Positions 54,815-62,159 of a stretch of DNA of 64,000 nt are shown one piece after another. Where the stretch lies: contig CANIUQ010000004.1 of NCBI GenBank assembly GCA_947470855.1, positions 23,271 through 87,270 on the forward strand. Reading direction: 5' to 3'. A program made the translations under genes and the position numbers. Source of the stretch: Opitutia bacterium. GTDB taxonomy: Bacteria; Verrucomicrobiota; Verrucomicrobiia; Opitutales; UBA953. Position 1 is the first letter of the stretch; each line of letters opens with the position of its first letter. The notes under the pieces are model-generated. The model was not told the DNA's origin. It saw only the letters and a program-made list of their open reading frames with translations, and searched no databases.

Positions 54815-55072
54815 ATGAACAACCCTACTCCTCCCCCCACACCTCAGCCCGTTACTGGCGCCCCTAAAGGACGTATTATTTACATACTCTTGGCTGTCTT
54901 TTTAGGTCACCTAGGTATTCACAACTTCTTTGCTGGCTACAAACGCAATGCCATCATCCAACTCGTCGTTACCATCGTAACGTGCGGTTTTGGTGCCCTC
55001 GTCACTTGGATTTGGGCAATTGTTGAAGCTTGTACCGTCACCAAGGATGCCGACGGAGTAAATTTCAGTTAA
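54815..55072 (+). CDS. TM2 domain protein, paralogue of the upstream gene
   Basis: An 85-aa membrane protein with a short Pro/Thr-rich N-terminus and the same TM2 domain as its neighbour (LGIHNFFAGYKRNAIIQL is identical), lacking the GYF_2 part. It starts 11 nt after that gene, so the pair arose by tandem duplication and is cotranscribed. Confidence 0.85.
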   Translation: MNNPTPPPTPQPVTGAPKGRIIYILLAVFLGHLGIHNFFAGYKRNAIIQLVVTIVTCGFGALVTWIWAIVEACTVTKDADGVNFS

Positions 55073-55098
55073 TCAAAAGTACTTCTCAGCAAGTAAAA

Positions 55099-55121
55099 GG
55101 CCCGCAACTGCGGGCCTTTTT
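55099..55121. terminator. Intrinsic terminator after the TM2 genes, bidirectional
   Basis: GGCCCGCA-AC-TGCGGGCC followed by TTTTTG on the plus strand; on the minus strand the complementary TTTT tract follows the stem, 22 nt after the leuD stop. The core is identical to the sucCD terminator at 54329. Confidence 0.92.
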
Positions 55122-55143
55122 GTTTTCTGGAAACTTGGTCAAA

Positions 55144-55761
55144 TTACTTAGCAACGTAGGCGAGGGACTGTGCCGTCTTTTCAATCGCTGAAGACCCTTC
55201 CAATAAATCGGCAATGGGATCCCATTTACCACTGATGAGACTTTCGCGAGCCGAAGCGGGAATCGAGGCCTTCCAGGTTTTGTCGCCCGCACTTACATTC
55301 ATTTTCTCTAAATCGATGGCAACTTCAGTTCCTGGATTTTTTTGAACGAAAAGATTTAACTCCGCTAAATCATCCTTAGACAAGGTAACACAGGGCACGC
55401 CCAAAGCTGTCGAATTGCCAAAAAAGATTTCGGCAAAACTTCCTCCAACTAAAGCGGTGAAACCAAAACGCCAGAGAGACTGAGGAGCGTGTTCACGCGA
55501 ACTACCACAGCCAAAGTTAAATCCAACCACCATCACGCCTTTTTTGTCTTTGGCAATTTGAGCAGCTTGCTCGCTATTCAAAGGGTGCGGACGATCTTGG
55601 CCATCGGGACCAGTGCGTTCATCGCGAAAAGCATGCTCGCCGAGACCTTCAAAAGTTACGCAACGCAAAAAACGTGCAGGAATGATTCGATCGGTATCGA
55701 TATCGTCTCCAGGCACAGCGAGAGCAGGAGCTTTTACTTGGGTAATTTTAGCGAGAGACAT
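55144..55761 (-). CDS. leuD: 3-isopropylmalate dehydratase small subunit
   Basis: A 205-aa swivel-domain subunit of isopropylmalate isomerase (leucine synthesis). VPGDDIDTDRIIPARFL and GFNFGCGSSREHAPQSL with FGNSTALGVPC are the family motifs. It works with LeuC; here one small unknown gene separates the two. Confidence 0.97.
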   Translation of the reverse strand: MSLAKITQVKAPALAVPGDDIDTDRIIPARFLRCVTFEGLGEHAFRDERTGPDGQDRPHPLNSEQAAQIAKDKKGVMVVGFNFGCGSSREHAPQSLWRFGFTALVGGSFAEIFFGNSTALGVPCVTLSKDDLAELNLFVQKNPGTEVAIDLEKMNVSAGDKTWKASIPASARESLISGKWDPIADLLEGSSAIEKTAQSLAYVAK

Positions 55762-55782
55762 GTTAAGAATAAGGATAAAAAA

Positions 55783-56064
55783 TTAGGAACGGATTACACA
55801 GAGAGGCATAGCCAAGGCATTGGCTAGCGACTCCAGGCGACTTTCAGCAATGGTAGGATTGACTGAGGCATCAGCCATAAGCAAGGCATGGCCATCGACC
55901 ACCCACGGCAAAGTCACAGTGCAAACTGGCTTCCCGTGATAATGAGCATCGACCACAACGTTTTGTTTAACGGTAAGATTCTCCGCCGCACTCGCAGCTA
56001 AAACATCGTCGCCTTGAGCCACACGATGAAGCACGCGCTGTAAAGCTGGAGAAATCGTTTCCAT
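55783..56064 (-). CDS. Small protein of unknown function between leuC and leuD
   Basis: A 93-aa protein I do not recognise. Its ATG overlaps the leuC stop by one base (TAATG on the minus strand) and leuD starts 21 nt later, so it is translated within the leucine operon. It has no signal peptide or membrane segment. The sequence mixes helical (SPALQRVLHRVAQGDDVLAASAAENL) and strand-like parts (KQNVVVDAHYHGKPVCTVTLPWVV), with no recognised motif. Confidence 0.75.
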   Translation of the reverse strand: METISPALQRVLHRVAQGDDVLAASAAENLTVKQNVVVDAHYHGKPVCTVTLPWVVDGHALLMADASVNPTIAESRLESLANALAMPLCVIRS

Positions 56065-57470
56065 TAAACCTTAAAAATTTCCCGAGCGTCGGAAACTTGT
56101 CCTGTAATGGCTGCGGCGGCGACCATCAGCGGACTCATCAGCACCGTACGACCCGTTTGCGAACCTTGACGGCCTTTGAAGTTACGATTGGAAGAACTAG
56201 CGCAAAGTTGATCACCGACAAGTTTGTCTGGGTTCATGGCTAAACACATCGAGCAACCCGCACCGCGCCATTCAAATCCCGCATCGATGAAAACCTTATC
56301 CAAGCCTTCTTTGACAGCCTGAATCGCAGTCAGTTGCGAACCTGGCACAACAATCGCTTTAACGGTTGGGCTGACTTTATGACCTTTCAGATATTTAGCC
56401 ACTTCGCGTAAATCAGAAATCCGTCCGTTGGTACAGGAGCCCAAGAAAGCAACATCCACCTTTGTACCCTTAATCGGGGTGCTAGGAGAAAGCTTCATAT
56501 GCTTATAGGCATCTTCCGCTGTCGCACGGTCAGCCGCATTGAGTAACTCCAACGCAGGCATCTTTTCATCAATGAAAATAGCCTGCCCAGGCGTGATACC
56601 CCAAGTCACCGTCGGACGAATATCTTCCGCACGGTAAACTTTGATATCGTCGTATTTACAATCAGGGTCAGAGGCAAAAGACTTCCAACGGACTACGGCA
56701 GCATCCCAATCGGCAGCTTTGGGAGCATGGGGACGTCCTTTAATGTATTCGAAGGTCTTCTCGTCAGGGTTAACATAACCACAGCGAGCACCACCTTCGA
56801 TAGACATGTTGCAAACCGTCATACGCTCCTCGAGAGAGAAATTATCAAAGGTAGAGCCAGCATACTCGTAGGCAAAGCCAATACCACCATTCACTCCCAG
56901 ATCGCGGATGATATGCAAAATCACATCTTTTGCATAAACGCCTGGGCGAAGTTTACCGTTCACTTCAATACGGCGAACTTTCAGCGGACTCAGAGAAAGT
57001 GTCTGCGTAGCCAGTACATCACGTACTTGGGTTGTACCAATACCGAAAGCAATGGCTCCAAATGCACCATGGGTAGCGGTATGTGAGTCGCCACAAGCAA
57101 TCGTTGTCCCTGGTTGGGTAATGCCCTGCTCAGGTCCGACCATGTGCACAATTCCTTGCATCCCCGTGCTAGTATCAAAAAAGCGAATACCGTAGTCCTT
57201 CGTATTCTTTCTCAGGGCCTCAATCATCTCTTGCGCAATCGGATCCGAATACGGCTCCTTGAGTTCATTGGTTGGGACAATGTGATCGACCGTCGCAAAG
57301 GTGCGATGAGGGTATTTCACCTTAAGGCCAAGATCGCGCAGCATTCCAAATGCCTGCGGACTGGTCACCTCGTGAATGAGGTGAGTGCCGATAAATAGCT
57401 GGGTCTGACCATTAGGTAACTGACGGACCGTATGGGCTTCCCAAACTTTCTGGAACAATGTTTTGGCCAT
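56064..57470 (-). CDS. leuC: 3-isopropylmalate dehydratase large subunit
   Basis: A 468-aa aconitase-family enzyme isomerising 2-isopropylmalate to 3-isopropylmalate. Iron-sulfur cysteines are in [12 protein letters not shown] and [34 protein letters not shown] is the substrate and cluster region. First gene of leuC-orf-leuD. I see no leucine leader peptide or T-box in the 168 nt upstream. Confidence 0.98.
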   Translation of the reverse strand: MAKTLFQKVWEAHTVRQLPNGQTQLFIGTHLIHEVTSPQAFGMLRDLGLKVKYPHRTFATVDHIVPTNELKEPYSDPIAQEMIEALRKNTKDYGIRFFDTSTGMQGIVHMVGPEQGITQPGTTIACGDSHTATHGAFGAIAFGIGTTQVRDVLATQTLSLSPLKVRRIEVNGKLRPGVYAKDVILHIIRDLGVNGGIGFAYEYAGSTFDNFSLEERMTVCNMSIEGGARCGYVNPDEKTFEYIKGRPHAPKAADWDAAVVRWKSFASDPDCKYDDIKVYRAEDIRPTVTWGITPGQAIFIDEKMPALELLNAADRATAEDAYKHMKLSPSTPIKGTKVDVAFLGSCTNGRISDLREVAKYLKGHKVSPTVKAIVVPGSQLTAIQAVKEGLDKVFIDAGFEWRGAGCSMCLAMNPDKLVGDQLCASSSNRNFKGRQGSQTGRTVLMSPLMVAAAAITGQVSDAREIFKV

Positions 57471-57528
57471 CTTGGATAAAGGTGAAGGTTCACGGTAATA
57501 AGCCCCAAAGGTTGGTCAATCCCCTAGA

Positions 57529-57570
57529 AAAGCCCCCGAACCAGTCTTAAACCCTCTAATGGTGGGCTTT
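57529..57570. other. Inverted repeat between leuC and purU
   Basis: AAAGCCC and GGGCTTT (57529-57535, 57564-57570) form a 7-bp stem; ACCA and TGGT (57540-57543, 57560-57563) can extend it inside a 4-nt bulge. It lies in the 168-nt divergent gap. It may be an operator or leader fold for either gene; no T-tract. Confidence 0.35.
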
Positions 57571-57638
57571 AGAATCCTCATTCTGGCTGGAGTGACCGCG
57601 ACTTGACGCATTAACCTCCTCCCTCACATCCTTCAGTT

Positions 57639-58493
57639 ATGGCGAAAACCCTTACCCTCAGTTTTTCCTGCCCGGATACCACGGGCATCGTCGCCGCGGT
57701 CTCAGGGTTCATCACCCAACACCGTGGCTGGATTACCGAGGCTAGCCAGCACTCCGAAGTCGAACTCTCCCGATTTTTCATGCGCGTGGAAATCAATGCC
57801 GAGTCTCTTGATTTTCCTGTGGAGAATTTTGCCCAGCATTTTGGCCCCATTGCCCAGAAGTTTAAGATGGATTGGAAAATTTCTGACTCTGCCAAACCGA
57901 AGAGGGTTATCGTACTCTGTTCAAAACAAGAGCACTGCCTCTACGATCTATTAGCTCGCTACGTCGCTCAAGATTTTCCCTTCGTTATTCCTTGCGTGAT
58001 TTCCAATCATGAAAATCACCGTAAAGTGGTGGAGGCTCACGGTCTTTCCTTTATCTATCTACCAGTAACGCCAGAAACAAAAACCAGTGCTTATCAAAAG
58101 ATGGGGGAAATTTTCCGCAAAGAAAAAGCCGACCTGATAGTCTTAGCACGTTATATGCAAGTCTTAGACACTAAACTCTGTCAGGATTTCGCTGGAAAAA
58201 TCATTAACATCCACCACTCCTTCCTACCCTCTTTTGCTGGAGCCAAACCCTACCACCAAGCCCATGAAAAGGGTGTTAAATTAATTGGAGCAACCTGTCA
58301 CTATGTCACCGCAGAACTGGACGAAGGTCCGATTGTGGAGCAAGACGTGATTCGCGTTGATCACTCAGAAAACCCCGAAGACATGGCACATTTAGGCAAA
58401 GACATCGAGAAGGTAGTCCTCGCTCGCGGCCTCCGTGCGGTGGTTGAAGATCGAGTATTATTAGCAGGGAACAAGACGGTTGTTTTTCGCTAA
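57639..58493 (+). CDS. purU: Formyltetrahydrofolate deformylase
   Basis: A 284-aa enzyme that hydrolyses 10-formyl-THF to THF and formate. An N-terminal ACT domain (1-80: SFSCPDTTGIVAAVSGFITQHRGWI) is followed by a formyltransferase fold with INIHHSFLPSFAGAKPYHQA (catalytic Asn and His) and TCHYVTAELDEGPIVEQD. The ACT domain separates it from PurN and fits PurU. It balances the folate pool with folD and fmt. Confidence 0.96.
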   Translation: MAKTLTLSFSCPDTTGIVAAVSGFITQHRGWITEASQHSEVELSRFFMRVEINAESLDFPVENFAQHFGPIAQKFKMDWKISDSAKPKRVIVLCSKQEHCLYDLLARYVAQDFPFVIPCVISNHENHRKVVEAHGLSFIYLPVTPETKTSAYQKMGEIFRKEKADLIVLARYMQVLDTKLCQDFAGKIINIHHSFLPSFAGAKPYHQAHEKGVKLIGATCHYVTAELDEGPIVEQDVIRVDHSENPEDMAHLGKDIEKVVLARGLRAVVEDRVLLAGNKTVVFR

Positions 58494-58608
58494 AGTGTGC
58501 GGAAAGTAACGCTTCTGCTTAAAAGTGAAAAGAAGGACGCCCTCCTTCTGCCTCGCAAAGGAGTATCTTTTGTTTTAGGGTATCAAGATTATCTATTGAA
58601 CGCTCGCA

Positions 58609-59652
58609 ATGTCGCTCATTTCTAAACTTTCTGCTCGTCTACAAAATCACCCCAAACGTGTCGTCTTCGCTGAGGGTGAAGACTTACGTATTATTCAAGC
58701 AGCTCGACAATTCGCCTCTCAAAAACTGGGAGCACCCATTCTCGTGGGCGACCGACAACGAATTAAAATTACGGCGGCTAAGAATAATATCAGTCTCAAC
58801 GATATTCGTGTTATCGAACCCGAACGTAGCGATGAACTATCCAATTTTGCTGAAAAAATCGCCTCCATCCAACGCTATGGAAACGTCAATTTACAAGGCG
58901 ACCCTACGACATTAGCTAAACAGCGAAACTACTTTGCCTGCCTTCTCGTCGCAACCGGCGGAGCCGATGCACTGATTTCAGGTGCAACCTTCCATGCTGC
59001 CTCTGGCCTACGTGCCATTCTCCAAATCATGCCCCGACAAGCAGGCGTTGATACGGTCTCGTCGATGTTAATTTTAGAGTCATCGAATCAAACCCTCGGC
59101 CAAGACGGAGTTCTCTTTCTGGCTGATTGCGGAGTAATCCCTGAACCGACCGCTGAACAACTAGCGACCATTGCGGTTACAACAGCAGGACTGGCTGGTC
59201 ACTTGACTAACACAGAGCCCAAAGTGGCAATGCTTGCCTACTCAACCCATACTGATAACGCTCGTTTGACCTCGGTCAAAAAAGTTCAAGCCGCCACCGA
59301 ACTCGCTAAAAGGTTTGCTCGCGATTTAAGTATCAAAGCCCAAATTGATGGCGAAATGCAGGCCGATGCGGCACTCAATCCCTTTGCTGCAATGGCCAAA
59401 GAGGTAAAAGGTAGTGTGGCTGGAAAAGCGAGTGTACTCGTTTTTCCAGATCTAAACTCAGGAAACATCGCCTCCAAAATGGTGCAAATCGTCGCTGGTA
59501 TCCCAGCCTATGGACAAATCCTTACTGGACTCGATCGTCCCGCGGCTGAAATTTCTCGAGGAGCAAGCACTCAAGATATTTTTGGTACCGCGGTTATCGT
59601 GGCTGCTCAGGCGGTCGATAAGTCGTTTCTTTATCCAAGGTTAAAAGACTAA
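58609..59652 (+). CDS. pta: Phosphate acetyltransferase, catalytic domain only
   Basis: A 347-aa protein covering the PTA_PTB catalytic domain, which moves acetyl groups between CoA and phosphate. It has the phosphotransacetylase pattern (KRVVFAEGEDLRIIQAARQFA, then VATGGADALISGATFHAASGLRAILQI, SSMLIL, AMLAYSTHTDNAR, QIDGEMQADAALNP). The N-terminal regulatory part of long Pta enzymes is absent, but a gene for it starts 9 nt downstream. Phosphate butyryltransferase is an alternative. Confidence 0.9.
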   Translation: MSLISKLSARLQNHPKRVVFAEGEDLRIIQAARQFASQKLGAPILVGDRQRIKITAAKNNISLNDIRVIEPERSDELSNFAEKIASIQRYGNVNLQGDPTTLAKQRNYFACLLVATGGADALISGATFHAASGLRAILQIMPRQAGVDTVSSMLILESSNQTLGQDGVLFLADCGVIPEPTAEQLATIAVTTAGLAGHLTNTEPKVAMLAYSTHTDNARLTSVKKVQAATELAKRFARDLSIKAQIDGEMQADAALNPFAAMAKEVKGSVAGKASVLVFPDLNSGNIASKMVQIVAGIPAYGQILTGLDRPAAEISRGASTQDIFGTAVIVAAQAVDKSFLYPRLKD

Positions 59653-59661
59653 ACATCGCTT

Positions 59662-60813
59662 ATGGCCAATCGCAAACGATTCGCGGAAAATGTTCCAGGG
59701 CTACTCTCCAGCCCTATGAATCGTACCACGAGTCGTATCTTTGTGGCGGCGACTCGCATGAATGACGGCAAAACGACTACCTGTTTAGGACTAACGGCTG
59801 GACTGCAATCCCTCGGACTTCGCGTCGGATACATTAAACCGATTGCACAGCGAATTGTCCAATCAGGTGAAGACCAAGTCGACGAAGACACCTTACTGAT
59901 CGATGGTTTATTCAAACTTGATATTCCGATTGCGGCGATGTCTCCGGTCGCGGTGAGTGCTGATTTTACGAAAAATTTTCTAGAAAACCCTGATGAGATT
60001 GGTCCGCAATTAAAGGATCGTATCTGTCGTGCGTTCGATCGTGCCGCTTACGGCAAAGACATCGTGGTCGTTGAAGGATCTGGTCATGCAGGGGTGGGCT
60101 CAGTTTTTGGTGCTTCTAATGCGGATAATGCCAAAGTGCTCAATGCAAAGGCGCTTTTGGTCGCCGCCGGAGGCATCGGCAAGCCCATCGATGAAGTCGC
60201 TCTCAACTTATCGCTTTTTGAAAAAGCAGGCGTCCAAGTGGTCGGCGTTATTCTTAACAAAGTACTTCCCGACAAACTGGACTTTATACGAGACTTTGCT
60301 GGACGCGGTCTTCGTCGACTCGGAGTTCCCCTGCTCGGCGTGGTCCCTCTCCAAGAAACCTTGGTCTATCCCAATCTCGATCAGGTTGCCGAGGAGACTA
60401 AAGCACGATGGCTCAATCAAACTTCGGGACTGAAGCGCGTTCGCCGAGTGGTCATTGGTGCGATGTCGGGTCGACGAGCAGAAGAATACCTTAAAGTAAA
60501 TGGGACGCTCGTCATTGTGCCGGGTGACCGTGAAGATTTACTCGAGGCCTTTATTCAAGCGGGGGGCGAAAAATCCCTCTCTGGTATTCTACTCTCGAAT
60601 GGATTACTTCCGCAGGAATCGATTCTGCAAAAATTGAAAGAGGCAGGTATTGCGGTAGCCGCAGTGGAATCCGAATCATTCGCCGTAACTTCGCGAATCA
60701 ATAATATGACCGTAAAAACGATGCGACAGGATTCTGACAAAATCCCGATTATCGAAAAAATGATTAAGGAGTCCGTCGATATTCCTAGTTTATTGAAAGC
60801 CGTCCGAGGTTAG
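59662..60813 (+). CDS. Pta N-terminal-like regulatory protein (BioD-like/AAA_26 plus DRTGG)
   Basis: A 383-aa protein matching the N-terminal region of long phosphate acetyltransferases: a BioD/cobyric-acid-synthase-like P-loop domain ([23 protein letters not shown], about 25-240) and a DRTGG-like domain ([33 protein letters not shown], about 265-375). In E. coli Pta these precede the catalytic part in one chain and bind effectors such as NADH; here they are a separate gene downstream of the catalytic gene. It probably modulates Pta. Its end overlaps convergent DUF1552 by 4 nt. Confidence 0.85.
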   Translation: MANRKRFAENVPGLLSSPMNRTTSRIFVAATRMNDGKTTTCLGLTAGLQSLGLRVGYIKPIAQRIVQSGEDQVDEDTLLIDGLFKLDIPIAAMSPVAVSADFTKNFLENPDEIGPQLKDRICRAFDRAAYGKDIVVVEGSGHAGVGSVFGASNADNAKVLNAKALLVAAGGIGKPIDEVALNLSLFEKAGVQVVGVILNKVLPDKLDFIRDFAGRGLRRLGVPLLGVVPLQETLVYPNLDQVAEETKARWLNQTSGLKRVRRVVIGAMSGRRAEEYLKVNGTLVIVPGDREDLLEAFIQAGGEKSLSGILLSNGLLPQESILQKLKEAGIAVAAVESESFAVTSRINNMTVKTMRQDSDKIPIIEKMIKESVDIPSLLKAVRG

Positions 60814-62156
60814 CCCTGCATTTCTAATCCACGGAAAGTTCCAGTCGAAGACGCAAAACTATCCGCTTCGATACCCATTCGCTGAAGCATAGAAACGAAA
60901 AGATTCGGCATGGGGTAATTCTTTTGTGCATCGAAGACGAGGTGCTGACCATGACGGAAACCTCCCCCGGCAAAAAGGGTTGGAAGATTTGTATTCTCAT
61001 GGGTATTGGCATTACCCAAATTACTACCATAAAGAACCATCGTACGATCCAGCAAACTTTCGCCGTTTTCTTTAGTGGCTTTTAGGCCATTGAGCAACGC
61101 ACCGAGATTCTTCACATGCAATTCATCGATGGCACGAAGTTGAGCTAATTTATTTGCCGAACGTCCATGGTGTGAAAGGTTGTGATAACCATCGGCGGCA
61201 GTGGTATCGTGATCTAATTCGATAGCAGGAGAATTAACACTATCGAGCATGATGGTAACGGCTCTCGTTGAATCCGTTTCGACAGCGACACGAGCCATAT
61301 CATACATTAACCGCACTTTTTCCATGTACTGCTTGGCTGTTTCTGGATCTTCGGGGGCGGCGATTTTGGGAGTGGGACGAGGACGACGCTCCCACTCTTT
61401 GGCGACTTTTAACTGTTGCTCGAGTTCACGCACACTCTGGAAATATTGGTCTAAACGATCACGATCTTGGGCACCAACCGTACGACGCATCTCGGTGGCT
61501 TGGGCGCCCACCGCATCCAGAATACTTCTTCCTAAAACTAAACGACGTTCCTGTTCAGCAATCTCCTCAGGTTTGCCACCTAAAAAGATTTTACGAAAAA
61601 CTTCCGAGGGTTTCTCTTCACAAGGAATCATAATTCCTCCGCCCGTCCAAGAAAGACTACGTACACCTCGAGCCACATTTACCCCTAAAGTCATCGAGCG
61701 ATAACGAGTCTGGAACCCAATTCGCTCAGCAATATACTGATCTAAAGAAATGGTATTACGAAATCCGCCATTACCAGGATGTGGCGCTGCCGTTAAAAAA
61801 CAATTATCGGCAGGGTGACCACCATCAACATCAGGGTGAGAGATACCAGAGAACACCGTAAAATCCTTTCGGTGAGCTTCCAATAATTTTAAATAGGGTG
61901 ATAACTCATAGTTACCACCCTGCCCCTTGGGGAAAAAGTTCTGTGGTAAAAGACCAAGATTATTACAGATACCAATCATCCGACGGGGCTTCTTGTCACC
62001 TGCCATACCCGGAGCGGCAAAGGCCGGCGTCATACAATCCAATAAAGGAAGTGCTAAAAGCACACCAGTTCCAGTAAGAAAACGTCGGCGAGAAATGGCT
62101 TTACGAAAAGCCACGTAAGGAGCCTGTGAGCAGTCGTAGGCGGATGGCAGACTCAT
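60810..62156 (-). CDS. DUF1552 secreted protein with Tat-type signal
   Basis: A 448-aa protein with a twin-arginine-like signal ([19 protein letters not shown], residues 22-40) and a DUF1552 body ([73 protein letters not shown]). DUF1552 proteins are numerous in Planctomycetes and Verrucomicrobia, paired with DUF1592-type cytochrome-like proteins; their fold is related to alkaline phosphatase/sulfatase proteins, and function is unknown. It is 3 nt after the upstream partner. Confidence 0.9.
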   Translation of the reverse strand: MSLPSAYDCSQAPYVAFRKAISRRRFLTGTGVLLALPLLDCMTPAFAAPGMAGDKKPRRMIGICNNLGLLPQNFFPKGQGGNYELSPYLKLLEAHRKDFTVFSGISHPDVDGGHPADNCFLTAAPHPGNGGFRNTISLDQYIAERIGFQTRYRSMTLGVNVARGVRSLSWTGGGIMIPCEEKPSEVFRKIFLGGKPEEIAEQERRLVLGRSILDAVGAQATEMRRTVGAQDRDRLDQYFQSVRELEQQLKVAKEWERRPRPTPKIAAPEDPETAKQYMEKVRLMYDMARVAVETDSTRAVTIMLDSVNSPAIELDHDTTAADGYHNLSHHGRSANKLAQLRAIDELHVKNLGALLNGLKATKENGESLLDRTMVLYGSNLGNANTHENTNLPTLFAGGGFRHGQHLVFDAQKNYPMPNLFVSMLQRMGIEADSFASSTGTFRGLEMQG

Positions 62157-62159
62157 CGT

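Noticed and set aside
57471..57638. T-box riboswitch or leucine leader peptide before leuC
   Set aside because: No T-box sequence TGGNACC-type bulge and no short frame rich in leucine codons was seen; only a modest inverted repeat.
58609..60813. Pta broken by a frameshift
   Set aside because: The two proteins are each complete with own start codons and the catalytic domain comes first, the reverse of the fused enzyme, so a frameshift cannot explain it.
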